Shown here in pieces: positions 7,995-16,138 of a DNA stretch of 64,000 nt (the first letter of the stretch is position 1; each line of letters starts with the position of its first letter). Below the pieces are notes generated by a model, which was not told the DNA's origin, did no database searches, and saw only the letters and a list, made by a program, of their open reading frames with translations. The DNA is from a virus. The DNA lies in the IMG/VR virus record IMGVR_UViG_3300010413_000025, positions 1 to 64,000 of that record. One strand, written 5' to 3'. A program made the translations under genes and the position numbers.

Positions 7995-8801
7995 TTACAG
8001 GGGCAGGGCCATGAAGGCGTCGTGCCCGTGTTCGTTGATAAATGCGACCTTTTCGTTCGGCTTCATGCTGCCGCGCTTCAGGTCCGAAGGTATCCCACCT
8101 TTGCCGCCTTTACCGCCCTTTTCACCAGCGCCCGGCGGGGTCCCGCCCCCCGAACTTCCGGTACCAAGGAAGGCACCTGCGAAAGTTTCCTGATCGCGCA
8201 AATCCTTCACGTAATCGGAAACAGAAAGGTACTGACCGTCGCCGTTCATGCGCGCGCTGCCTGCGTCATCGACTACGCGGGTCACGAACATGCCGTTGTC
8301 GTCCCTTTCGATCTTCAGCGCCGCCAGAACGTGCGGTTTCAGCAGCGCCGTGTTGCCCTTGTTGTCGGAAATCGCCTGAAGTGCGGCGGTTTCCTTCATC
8401 TGACGGCCGAAGGCGTCCAGCAGATCGCTTTTTTCCTTGTCCCACGCCGACCGATCTTCATTGTGCTTCGTGACCAGCTGATTTTTCAGCGAATCCCATT
8501 CGCCCGCCTTCCGCTGCCGGTCTTCTTCGGCCTTCGCCTGTGCTTCGCGCAGTTCCTTCAGTTCGTCCAGATCGAAACCGCTATACTGTTCCTGAATCTG
8601 GCGAATCTTGCGCTGGGCTTCGCGGGCCGCGTCGCGCTCTTTGTTCAGCGCGCTTTTCAGGCCGCTTACATCCTCGACCTGATCGCTGGGCACGTAACCT
8701 TCCAGTGCCTTCAGTACAAATTTTCCGTCCTTTTCCACGTAGTCTTCACGCAGGCTTTCCGGAACAGAATCCAACGAATCCACGATTGCTTCGATTGCCA
8801 T
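7995..8801 (-). CDS. Capsid scaffold protein
   Basis: 268 residues with a long charged coiled coil (about residues 45-130: ALNKERDAAREAQRKIRQIQ, LREAQAKAEEDRQRKAGEW). A Gly-rich low-complexity tail (GSSGGGTPPGAGEKGGKGG) follows, ending in NEHGHDAFMALPL. This composition immediately upstream of the capsid gene is typical of phage scaffolds that guide procapsid assembly and leave before packaging. Ribosome-binding region AGGGAGTAAAGGA. Confidence 0.85.
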   Translation of the reverse strand: MAIEAIVDSLDSVPESLREDYVEKDGKFVLKALEGYVPSDQVEDVSGLKSALNKERDAAREAQRKIRQIQEQYSGFDLDELKELREAQAKAEEDRQRKAGEWDSLKNQLVTKHNEDRSAWDKEKSDLLDAFGRQMKETAALQAISDNKGNTALLKPHVLAALKIERDDNGMFVTRVVDDAGSARMNGDGQYLSVSDYVKDLRDQETFAGAFLGTGSSGGGTPPGAGEKGGKGGKGGIPSDLKRGSMKPNEKVAFINEHGHDAFMALPL

Positions 8802-8952
8802 AGGTCCTTTACTCCCTAAAGGTAAGTGCGACGCCTGCCGCTAATTAGTGTTCAGACTGATATTGTGGTGGACTCTAAAAATTTTTGCAAGTGCAATTAA
8901 ATTTTAATTCGCTGGACCGCCTTAAAATTTCCCGGCCCGGACTTTAATCCGG

Positions 8953-9135
8953 TCAGGTGGTCACTTCCCCGTCCTTCGCGCCGGGAACTTTCGGCGTGTC
9001 GTCCATGGGCCGCCCGGTTTTTATCGCCCGGGCCATGCCTTCCAGCGCCGCCGCCTGCGTTAAACTGTAAATCGGCGGTTCGTCCCCGAATGCGGCCTTG
9101 TAGTCGGCCCGTAACTGCTGAAAATTTCCGTTCAT
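8953..9135 (-). CDS. Hypothetical 60-residue protein between MuF and scaffold genes
   Basis: MNGNFQQLRADYKAAFGDEP ... KVPGAKDGEVTT. Its ATG overlaps the TGA of the MuF-like gene. It has a short amphipathic N-terminal half and a polar tail. No recognised domain. The 150 nt after it (8802-8952) hold an AT-rich stretch and a weak CCGGA/TCCGG hairpin, possibly an attenuator before the scaffold gene. Confidence 0.6.
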   Translation of the reverse strand: MNGNFQQLRADYKAAFGDEPPIYSLTQAAALEGMARAIKTGRPMDDTPKVPGAKDGEVTT

Positions 9136-10841
9136 TGATAGACACCCTTGTTTTTCAATAAGATTTCGACCTGATCAAGGAACTGGCTGTGTCCCAGTGC
9201 CCGGATCACCTTCGCCCAGCCGCGTTCCCCGCCCAGTATCGCGGTGACGTTCGCAAATCCTTCCGTTGTCCGGAACGCGTAGCCGTTCTTTTTGTAGTAC
9301 GACAGGCTGTGGCCATACCCGATTTCGTTCAAAGTCTGGGCGCCGTACAGGTCCGCAATCGTTCCTTCGATCCCGTTATAGAAGAACCGGCCATTTTCCC
9401 AGACCTGATTCAGGTAGTAGTACGGGTTCTGCGTTTCCAGCGCCACCAGCAGGTGAACCATTTTGTTTCGCATGGCCACGTCGTTGGCTGAATCCATGGC
9501 CGTGGTGCCCATGTGCTTGTAGTGCAGGTCGCGCATTTCCCGGTACGTCAGCCCGTATTCTTTCAGGCGGCTGTCTATCCAGTCAACACCCTTCCCGTCC
9601 CGCACGATTCTTTCCATGTGGCGCCGGAACAGGGCCTGCCCTTCGGCGTACCGCTTGGCGGCTTTCTTGACCGACCGCCCGTCGGCCTGAAACGCCGATT
9701 TCAGCTTGCCCACGTTGCTGATGTAGCCTTTCGACGCCGCATACTGGGCCGGGGTCAGGTGCTTGGTAAAGTCGTTGTCGATATGGTGGCCGTATTCGTG
9801 CCGCCACACGACCTGCGCCCGCAGATCGCCGCGCTTGTAGTCTTCGGTCATGTTGATAAGGTTCCCGCCGCGCCAGTGGTAGGCGCCTTCCTTCGTGCGG
9901 GTGACCTGCGACAGCGGCTTGCCAGCGTCCAGCGCCGGGCCGATGTAGCCGGGCGCATCTTCCCAGCTTTGGGCGTGCCACTTGTTCGCTTCCGCCGGTT
10001 CCTGCGGGTTCTGGTACTTCGGCGGTGGCGGCGCGACCACGGCTGCCGTCCCAGCTGCTGCCGCGCGCTTTTTCTTCGACAATGCCAGAAGTTCTTCCGG
10101 CGACAGCGGCTGGCCCCTGAAGTCCAGCATCTGCTGCAAGGAAATTTTCCCGCTACGCCACAGCCGGGCGCGCACCGGTCCCAGCAGCTTGTCCTGAAAC
10201 GCCGTGCCCTTTTTCTTCAGGAAGGCGTCGAAGGTGGTATCCGCCGGAACTTGCCCGTCCATGCTGGCCCGGGTCGTCGGGGTCAGTTCCTTGAACGGCA
10301 GGCCCAGTTCTTCCCAGCTTTTTAGGATCGGGACCAGCGTCGACCGGCAGTTGAAGTGCCGTGGCGGGCCGCCGTTAAAGGGAAGGGTAGTCGGTGCAAT
10401 GGGGGTGTAGTCGGGCAGCGACCACTGTTTGTTGCTGTAGGCGGCGCAGATCACGGACGTGCGGTTGTCCAGCGTGGAAACTTGCTTGACGCCCTTCACC
10501 ACGTCGTCGTTCGCTTCGAACGTGCGCAGCCGGGCTTCGTTCGTGATCTTGTTCACGGCGGTGCGGCCCAGTGCTTCGGCGTTGTGCTTGGCGGCCTTCA
10601 TGATGCCGGGGACCTGCGCGCCGTCGATCACGCCGCCGCCGATCCGCTTCCGTAGCTTGTCGATGCCTTCCCCGGCTTCCATGGACTGCCGGACGGTGTC
10701 CATGAACTTGTTGTGCAGGTCAGTTCCTTGCCGCTTCCACCACGTAATAGGCCGGGCGCCCTGCACCAGTACGTCGTCGACTATGACTTTCGCGGTGGTG
10801 GGGTCCAGTTCCTTGCCATTGAAGGGGATTTCCTTCGCCAT
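9132..10841 (-). CDS. MuF-like head morphogenesis protein (C-terminal part) fused to an HExxH metallopeptidase-like domain
   Basis: 569 residues. Residues 1-185 match the second half of the Mu gpF-like minor head protein: GRTAVNKITNEARLRTFEAN, then DNRTSVICAA, then PPRHFNCRSTLVPI. A Pro-rich linker (APPPPKYQNPQEP, about 270-282) leads to a C-terminal domain carrying WRHEYGHHIDN. This places HExxH at 348-352, the signature of zinc metallopeptidases. MuF proteins sit on the inside of the portal and can enter the host with the DNA, and C-terminal effector domains on MuF are known. The N-terminal helical part of the family appears to be encoded separately at 11594-11926. Catalytic activity is inferred from HExxH only. 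Confidence 0.75.
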   Translation of the reverse strand: MAKEIPFNGKELDPTTAKVIVDDVLVQGARPITWWKRQGTDLHNKFMDTVRQSMEAGEGIDKLRKRIGGGVIDGAQVPGIMKAAKHNAEALGRTAVNKITNEARLRTFEANDDVVKGVKQVSTLDNRTSVICAAYSNKQWSLPDYTPIAPTTLPFNGGPPRHFNCRSTLVPILKSWEELGLPFKELTPTTRASMDGQVPADTTFDAFLKKKGTAFQDKLLGPVRARLWRSGKISLQQMLDFRGQPLSPEELLALSKKKRAAAAGTAAVVAPPPPKYQNPQEPAEANKWHAQSWEDAPGYIGPALDAGKPLSQVTRTKEGAYHWRGGNLINMTEDYKRGDLRAQVVWRHEYGHHIDNDFTKHLTPAQYAASKGYISNVGKLKSAFQADGRSVKKAAKRYAEGQALFRRHMERIVRDGKGVDWIDSRLKEYGLTYREMRDLHYKHMGTTAMDSANDVAMRNKMVHLLVALETQNPYYYLNQVWENGRFFYNGIEGTIADLYGAQTLNEIGYGHSLSYYKKNGYAFRTTEGFANVTAILGGERGWAKVIRALGHSQFLDQVEILLKNKGVYQ

Positions 10842-10844
10842 TCA

Positions 10845-11387
10845 TTACGCGCCCGGTTCGTACCACGTCGCCAGAAGGTGCGCGTCCTGCGCCTGCCCGG
10901 AAATATTCTGCAACACCAGCAGATATTCGTTCGCCGGGTCCAGAATCCGTTCATGGTTGAAGTCCAGCGCGGTTCCCCGGGACAGGCCGCCACTGCCGCC
11001 GAATACTGGCAGCCGGGCGCCCCACTGCGTGCCGGTCGACGAAATCGACGGGTCCTGCGTCACGGTCATGCCGGAAGTCTTGCTGGACAGGTCGTTGTGC
11101 TGTTCGGGCGTGATGATCTGGTTCGGGCTGGCCACGGCCCACGTCGGGTTCCGGTACAGCCACACGTGGGAATCGCCGCCGCAGAATCCGGTGTACCGCA
11201 GGTGCGCGGCCCGGCTGGGTTGCAGCAGCATGTACAGGTACCCATTGTTCGCAATGGTCTGGTTTTCGGCCACGGCCGTGAACAGCTTCCCCTTGTGGAT
11301 CATTCCGTGCACGCTGTCCATCGAAAATATCGAACGCGCAATGTCGTCGATTTCCAGTGAGTTGCCGTCCTTGTCGAAAAGTAACAT
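10845..11387 (-). CDS. Hypothetical virion-region protein, possibly structural
   Basis: 180 residues, beta-rich, Trp/Gly-rich (MLLFDKDGNSLEIDDIARSI ... NEYLLVLQNISGQAQ). The C-terminal part resembles a jelly-roll with LVLQNISG and WYEPGA. It lies inside the interval that separates the two halves of the MuF protein. No family recognised; a capsid decoration or portal-proximal protein is possible. Confidence 0.6.
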   Translation of the reverse strand: MLLFDKDGNSLEIDDIARSIFSMDSVHGMIHKGKLFTAVAENQTIANNGYLYMLLQPSRAAHLRYTGFCGGDSHVWLYRNPTWAVASPNQIITPEQHNDLSSKTSGMTVTQDPSISSTGTQWGARLPVFGGSGGLSRGTALDFNHERILDPANEYLLVLQNISGQAQDAHLLATWYEPGA

Positions 11388-11402
11388 GTCCCTGTCCCCC
11401 GG

Positions 11403-11597
11403 TTAGCCGATAGTGATCCGCTTCAGTAGCTTCCGCAGTCGGGAACAGTGCCTGCTGATGTCCGAAAAAATTGCTGCATTGCTGTTCGTCTGGCGCAGCT
11501 TTTCGTACCGGTTGTTCGACGCGTTGCCCACCACGTAGGCCCAGTCGTCCATCGACAGGTCGTCCAGCTGCTGAATCAGTTTGGCGTTTTCCATCAT
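11403..11597 (-). CDS. Hypothetical 64-residue helical protein
   Basis: MMENAKLIQQLDDLSMDDWA ... CSRLRKLLKRITIG, with an acidic first half and a basic last 20 residues. Its ATG overlaps the TGA of the MuF N-terminal-like gene. Function unknown. With the next gene it fills the gap in the split MuF coding region. Confidence 0.6.
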   Translation of the reverse strand: MMENAKLIQQLDDLSMDDWAYVVGNASNNRYEKLRQTNSNAAIFSDISRHCSRLRKLLKRITIG

Positions 11598-11926
11598 GGT
11601 ATGTTTGTTTCCAGTGCGGTGACCACGGCCATGGATTCAACCCCGACCATTTTCATGGACTGTCCACGGGTGATCGTATTCAGATCGGCGTACGCTTGCC
11701 GGATCGCTTCACGACTGGCCTTTTCCAGCTTGGCCAGCCTTCGAATTTGTGCATCCCTGCGCGGCGTCCCTGCCGGGTCGATTTCATCCGCCAATCGCCG
11801 AAGTTCCTTTTCCAGTTCGTCCATGCGCGCCGCTACCTTGCGACGCAGGTCAGCTTCGACCTTTGTCTTTTGTACATCATGTTCGGTCAGGTCGTCAAGT
11901 ATTTGGGTCGCGATATTGTCAGCCAC
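11594..11926 (-). CDS. MuF N-terminal-like helical protein (split head morphogenesis protein)
   Basis: 110 residues from a GTG at 11926 (ADNIATQILDDLTEHDVQKT), with CAGGGGCG as ribosome-binding site. All-helical and charged (RRKVAARMDELEKELRRLAD, LEKASREAIRQAYADLNT), closely resembling the first ~110 residues of Mu gpF-like proteins. It ends VTALETNIP, and the detached second half at 10841 begins MAKEIPFNGKELDP, so the two would join sensibly if the genes between were removed. The start choice is moderately secure. Confidence 0.6.
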   Translation of the reverse strand: MADNIATQILDDLTEHDVQKTKVEADLRRKVAARMDELEKELRRLADEIDPAGTPRRDAQIRRLAKLEKASREAIRQAYADLNTITRGQSMKMVGVESMAVVTALETNIP

Positions 11927-12047
11927 GGTCGGTCGCCCCTGTATGCGGTTCGCGAATAGCATACGCCGCCGGTTTGGGCGGCCGGGGCTTCGGTACCGAA
12001 TTCGGCTTGCCGTTCTTGCTGCCGCTGCATCCACAGCCCATGGTCAT
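11919..12047 (-). CDS. Very small Cys/Pro-rich protein (42 residues)
   Basis: MTMGCGCSGSKNGKPNSVPK ... TGATDRG. Its ATG forms an ATGA overlap with the stop of the preceding gene, and its end overlaps the next start by 8 nt, so it fits the coupling pattern of the operon. A CGC motif is followed by a Pro/Lys-rich tail. Function unknown. Confidence 0.5.
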   Translation of the reverse strand: MTMGCGCSGSKNGKPNSVPKPRPPKPAAYAIREPHTGATDRG

Positions 12048-12247
12048 TTCCCCAGTAGTGATTTCGTTTTGCGTTTGCCGACGCGCGCTGCCAGCGAACC
12101 CGGCTTGCCACTACTATGCGACAAGTTCTTGAAAAACACAACTTGCCGTTCCCGTTTCTGGGCCTGTTTCTTCGTGGGATAGCATCCCAGATCGCGGCCC
12201 GTGGTGCGTGAAACCACGCAGAATTTACTGCCTTTGCGCTTGATCAT
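12044..12247 (-). CDS. Small basic protein downstream of portal
   Basis: 67 residues (MIKRKGSKFCVVSRTTGRDL), rich in Lys/Arg. The N-terminal part, FCVVSRTTGRDLGCYPTKKQAQKR, reads as a small beta-beta-alpha unit often found next to portal genes in phages. The ATG overlaps the portal stop. Exact role unknown. Confidence 0.65.
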   Translation of the reverse strand: MIKRKGSKFCVVSRTTGRDLGCYPTKKQAQKRERQVVFFKNLSHSSGKPGSLAARVGKRKTKSLLGK

Positions 12248-13947
12248 TGCGGTGTCCCTGTATCGGTGGCCGACGGGGTACCGCCCTGTGCGGCCTGATT
12301 AGGGGCCGCCGCTGGCTGCGGCTTCACGGCCCCGGGGTCCCGTGGGGTAACCCCCAGCGGGTGCTGGTGCGGGGGATCGCCAGCCGTGCCCGTGGCATCG
12401 CCGGTCGGTTCCCACTTGTGGCGGTGGCCATCGACAAGGTTCGTCCAGCCATTCGCCTGTAGCACGTGTGTGTGCCCTTCAGCTTCCCCGGTTTCATCAC
12501 CGGCCATATTGCCCTGTTCCAGTTCGGCTTCGGTCAAGCCTTCCCGGTTCGGGGCTTCCAAATCCAGCAGGTCAACTTCCGTTTCTGCGTCGAATTCGTC
12601 CGACAGCAGGCCCCGCCGCTTCATTTCCTCCCAGTACGTCAGCTGGGAAATGTCACCACGCGCCCGCATTTCGCCCAGCGCCTTGATGTCTTCAGCGTCG
12701 CGCATGGTCAGGCTAAAGTCAGTGAATACGGCGACCGTGCCGCCCTGATCTTCGCCCAGACCCAGAAAGACGCCGAAATAATCCAGCATCTTCGCCAGTG
12801 CCTGTTCCAGTTCCCGGGCAAACATGCCCAGCGGGCTGTCGGATTCGGCCTGATCCAGAACGCGCGCGGTGGCCGTTGCCGTGCCGGATTTTCCCTTCAC
12901 CAGCATGTTCAGGCCCATCTGCGACATGCGTGATTCAAGGTCCTGCAAATCCTGCCGCCCGGCTTCGATGCCCTTGCCGTTGTGTTCGACGTACTTCAGG
13001 TCGGACCCGGACTGGCCCTTGATGAACGTAGTCGCGCCGATATTTAGCTTCGTCACGGGGGCTTCGCTGTCGCCCAGTCCAGCGGCGAACAGGATCGGGA
13101 CCCGGGCCACGTGCAGGATGTTTCGCTGGTCGCTGTCCGACTGCCAGTGGGTCACGTTCAGGTCGGCAAGGTCCATCATGGCCGGTTCGGCGGTCATGTA
13201 GCCGGTCTTGTTCGAATAGACGCCGATCAGTGGAATGAAGTCCAGCGCGACGCCCTTCACGGTCACTTCATAGCTGTCGATCAGGACCCAGTCCTGTTTG
13301 CCTTCGCCCACTTCCCGCAGTTCGAACAGGCGGTAAAAGCCCGGTTCCAGTACCCGGATTCGGTGCACTTCGGCCTGTTCAAATTCCCCGGTGTCTTCGT
13401 AGGATTCTTCTGCGATGCGGACCTGCGTCAGGACGCGTTTCCCGTTCCGGACTTCGGTCTTCCAGCCGATCACCTGCGTGGCCGAATAGTTCACGGCGTA
13501 CGGGCGAATGTTGTTCGCCTTTTCTTCGGCAATCGTCGCGTCGGGATTGTTTCGCGGGAAGTCGACCAGAATGTACGACACCCCGTGGTTCAGGGAATCT
13601 TCGCCCAGTTGCTTGGCGAACACGTCCAGATCGGTGCCCTGCCCGTCGATGTTGTCGCGGTACTTTTCGATGCTGGCTGGCACGTCGTCTTTCAGCACGA
13701 CCGGCTGTTTCAGGGGCTTCGCCACCAGCTTTTCGATTGTGTCGCGGTAGTAGTTCGTCAGGACCGACTGTTTCAGGCGCGCGTTGTAGGCGGCTTCGGG
13801 TTCTTCGGTCATGGGCGGCAGGTACTTTTTGCCAGCCTTGCGCATGGCCCGGGTGCCGCCCCACAGTGTGTCGACCATGTTCCAGTTCGGCCGCATTTCG
13901 GCGTACTGGTGGACGGGTACCGCTACGGGATTCGTGTTTTCGGTCAT
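12244..13947 (-). CDS. Portal protein (DUF4055 type)
   Basis: 567 residues (MTENTNPVAVPVHQYAEMRP). The N-terminal region, with NARLKQSVLTNYYRDTIEKL, a KP-rich stretch and HGVSYILVDFP, is typical of DUF4055 portals. The C-terminus is a low-complexity Gly/His/Pro tail (TGTAGDPPHQHPLGVTPRDP). The portal forms the dodecameric DNA channel and packaging motor dock. It follows TerL with a 4-nt overlap; the start has a GGAG ribosome-binding site. Confidence 0.85.
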   Translation of the reverse strand: MTENTNPVAVPVHQYAEMRPNWNMVDTLWGGTRAMRKAGKKYLPPMTEEPEAAYNARLKQSVLTNYYRDTIEKLVAKPLKQPVVLKDDVPASIEKYRDNIDGQGTDLDVFAKQLGEDSLNHGVSYILVDFPRNNPDATIAEEKANNIRPYAVNYSATQVIGWKTEVRNGKRVLTQVRIAEESYEDTGEFEQAEVHRIRVLEPGFYRLFELREVGEGKQDWVLIDSYEVTVKGVALDFIPLIGVYSNKTGYMTAEPAMMDLADLNVTHWQSDSDQRNILHVARVPILFAAGLGDSEAPVTKLNIGATTFIKGQSGSDLKYVEHNGKGIEAGRQDLQDLESRMSQMGLNMLVKGKSGTATATARVLDQAESDSPLGMFARELEQALAKMLDYFGVFLGLGEDQGGTVAVFTDFSLTMRDAEDIKALGEMRARGDISQLTYWEEMKRRGLLSDEFDAETEVDLLDLEAPNREGLTEAELEQGNMAGDETGEAEGHTHVLQANGWTNLVDGHRHKWEPTGDATGTAGDPPHQHPLGVTPRDPGAVKPQPAAAPNQAAQGGTPSATDTGTPQ

Positions 13948-15353
13948 AGGTATAGCAACTCCGATGTCGCGCCGGTCTTGCGAACCGGGAATTCCTTCAC
14001 AATGTAGTAGCCCAGCCCGTCAGACAGGTGGGTAAGCTTCGGGTCGTGTTTCTTGTCGATTTCGCCCGATCCGCCTTCCAGCAGTCGGACGCCTTCAAAA
14101 TCTTTCACTGTCATGGGGGCCGTCACCGGGTCGACCATCATGTGCAGGCTACCATCCCCGCCCTTCAGGCGGCTGTTCATCGCGTTGACCCGGGACCGTT
14201 CGCTGGGGTTAGCCGGGGGAACACGGAAAAATATCCGTTCGGTGCCGAAATGCGCGTACAGGTCGCGCTTTACCAAGTCCCAGTCACTGCCCGATTCGGC
14301 CGATGTCTTGCGGCTGCCGCCTGTCGCGTCGCCGTATATGAAAATCCGGCCTTCGTGCTTGCCCCAGTCGGCGATAAATTTCCGGATCACTGCGGGCGTG
14401 TTGCTGTTGCTTGGAATATGCACTTCGCCGATAACCCCCGTTCCAAATTCCGGCGGCGCTAATACGTTGCCCATCAGCTGTTTGCCGCCTAAATTGATCG
14501 GTGCCAGTCCAGCTTTGCGCAGCGGCAGTTCCATTTCCTGCGCAATGACCGCCGTCCCGGGGTTCACGTTGAAGTCAAGGCACAAAATCAGATCACCTTT
14601 CGGATTATACCTGTCGCGCAGATTTGCGCAATGTGCGTTTTCGTCGAACGGGTAGTACGCCCGGCCTTGGAAGTTCACAAAGCTGGCTTCGTATTCCTGT
14701 TCGAACGACAGCGGGTCCAGTTCCTGCATTGCTGCGGCGATTTCCGCCGGTGGCAGGACCGTGGACGACTTCCACGTGAAGGTGGCCCAGTCTTCAAGTG
14801 TCTGGGCGCGCTTGTAAAGTTCGTAGTAATGGTTCCGGCCTTCGGGCACCCCCGTGAATATGCAGAATCCCATGCGGTCAGATAGCGCCGGGCGGACGTT
14901 TTCCTGCCACGCCTTCGGCTTCATGTTCGCGTATTCGTCAAGAATTCCCCCGTCCCACGGCGTGCCTTCGATACGTTCCGGCTTGTCCATGCCCACGACC
15001 CACAGCGTCGCGCCGTTGATCAGTTCAATGGACAGTTCGGTTTCGGACGGCTTGCGCGCGTACAGCGACGGGTGAACCATCGCCTTTAAGTCCTTCCAGA
15101 ATATGCGTTTTGCCTGATCGCGGGTCGGTGCCCCGAAAAAATAATTCGGCGGTTTGGTGGACGCGGCCCGGATAGCCCGGTGGATCAGCTTCCGTTTTCC
15201 GATTTCGGTCTTCCCCGACCGACGCCCGGCTGGAACGACAATGAATCGCTTTTCACAATGCCAGAACGCGTTCTGGTCTTCGTGATCGCGAAGTTTTTCC
15301 CATCGGTCAGTGAGTAGTGAAGCTGCCACCGGCGGTTGCCCCTTCCATTTCAT
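13944..15353 (-). CDS. terL: Terminase large subunit
   Basis: 469 residues. Walker A PAGRRSGKTE (41-50), Walker B/DE-box GGILDEYANM, and a nuclease-domain strand LCLDFNVNPGTAV, with the late acidic site in THLSDGLGYYI. It is the ATPase/nuclease that packages DNA into the procapsid through the portal. It overlaps the small subunit gene by 47 nt; the ATG at 15353 was kept because N-terminal sequence precedes Walker A by the usual distance. Confidence 0.92.
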   Translation of the reverse strand: MKWKGQPPVAASLLTDRWEKLRDHEDQNAFWHCEKRFIVVPAGRRSGKTEIGKRKLIHRAIRAASTKPPNYFFGAPTRDQAKRIFWKDLKAMVHPSLYARKPSETELSIELINGATLWVVGMDKPERIEGTPWDGGILDEYANMKPKAWQENVRPALSDRMGFCIFTGVPEGRNHYYELYKRAQTLEDWATFTWKSSTVLPPAEIAAAMQELDPLSFEQEYEASFVNFQGRAYYPFDENAHCANLRDRYNPKGDLILCLDFNVNPGTAVIAQEMELPLRKAGLAPINLGGKQLMGNVLAPPEFGTGVIGEVHIPSNSNTPAVIRKFIADWGKHEGRIFIYGDATGGSRKTSAESGSDWDLVKRDLYAHFGTERIFFRVPPANPSERSRVNAMNSRLKGGDGSLHMMVDPVTAPMTVKDFEGVRLLEGGSGEIDKKHDPKLTHLSDGLGYYIVKEFPVRKTGATSELLYL

Positions 15354-15831
15354 CGGCCAGCTGGCGCAGCAGCTTGGCCTTGTCTTCGGCGGTTTCGTTG
15401 TCGCTGTTGTCTTCGAACAGCTTCAGGATTTCCGCCAGCTTATCGTTCGCGCGCTGGGCGTCGTGCAGTTCCAGTTCGATGCCATGCTGCGTCGGCTTTA
15501 TTTTCTTGATGCGCCGCCGCTGCTCCGGGGTCAGGTCGTCGATGTTCTTCAGCTGGAACCAGCCCCCGCCCGCTTCGTCGCCACCGCGCTTAAAATATTC
15601 TGTGATGTCGCCGTTCGCGATTTCCGCATACCGCGCAATGACCCGTTCCCGGGTTTCCATGGCGGTGGTCAGCCCGGCCCGGCGGTCGTGCACCATGATT
15701 TCGTTCACTTCCGGGTCAGCGAACCATTCGGCAGCCGTCGCGTCGTCGATCCCCACGAAGTCGGCAGCTTTCTTCAGGTTCCCAGTCGTCACGACTTGGT
15801 AGGCGAACCGGCGTTTCTGTTCCGTCAGCAT
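15307..15831 (-). CDS. terS: Terminase small subunit
   Basis: 174 residues from the ATG at 15831 (MLTEQKRRFAYQVVTTGNLK). A GTG eight codons upstream lies inside a conserved regulatory repeat and is unlikely. The N-terminal helix-turn-helix (NLKKAADFVGIDDATAAEWF) recognises the packaging site, and the C-terminal half is charged and helical for oligomerisation. It is the first gene of the late head operon. It has GGAAGG as ribosome-binding site, and its start context GCGGGATGCTGAC is shared with the SNF2 helicase gene. Confidence 0.85.
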   Translation of the reverse strand: MLTEQKRRFAYQVVTTGNLKKAADFVGIDDATAAEWFADPEVNEIMVHDRRAGLTTAMETRERVIARYAEIANGDITEYFKRGGDEAGGGWFQLKNIDDLTPEQRRRIKKIKPTQHGIELELHDAQRANDKLAEILKLFEDNSDNETAEDKAKLLRQLADEMEGATAGGSFTTH

Positions 15832-15840
15832 CCCGCAGAC

Positions 15841-16138
15841 CTTCCCTATAAACACGTATACCGGGACATTTTCCAGTTTTGAAACTTGGGGTCAACCCTA
15901 AATTCCTAGCGACACCGTAAGTTAGGGTAACCTGTTGATTTACAGCGGACAATAATTTTAGAGTAAACCCCAAAATATCCAGCCGAACGGAAATACTATT
16001 GCATTCTAGCTGGTATACAAAAGAAAGGATCGTAAGCTGCGGATAAGTAAATAGAAAGGATAGGTCATATACCATATACCTACCCAAATATGAAACCTGC
16101 CCAGATAGGGGACTAATGATTTGACCCTAGTATGCTAG
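15841..16138 (-). promoter_or_regulatory. Regulatory region upstream of the terminase operon (copy 1)
   Basis: About 300 nt of AT-rich, gene-free DNA. It shares three blocks, in the same order, with 53776-54017: ATAAACACGTATACCGGG, then CCTAGCGACA followed by YYGTA, then CCCTAGTAT followed shortly by TTATAGGG. TATACC motifs recur (15857-15862, 16013-16018 inverted, 16066-16080 twice). It would control the head genes. No -35/-10 pair with correct spacing is conserved, so it may be read by a regulated or modified polymerase. Confidence 0.6.

Noticed and set aside
6640-8193. A 517-codon open frame on the plus strand across the capsid gene
   Set aside because: Antisense shadow of the major capsid gene with no promoter or ribosome-binding site, and it crosses a terminator.
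15832-15855. GTG start adding eight residues to the terminase small subunit
   Set aside because: The GTG is part of the ATAAACACGTATACCGGG element shared with the region near 53.8 kb, and GGAAGG is correctly spaced from the ATG at 15831.
15841-15865. Sigma70 promoter built on GTATACG in the shared element
   Set aside because: No -35 hexamer is found at a consistent 16-18 nt distance in both copies, so the element is listed as regulatory without a promoter claim.
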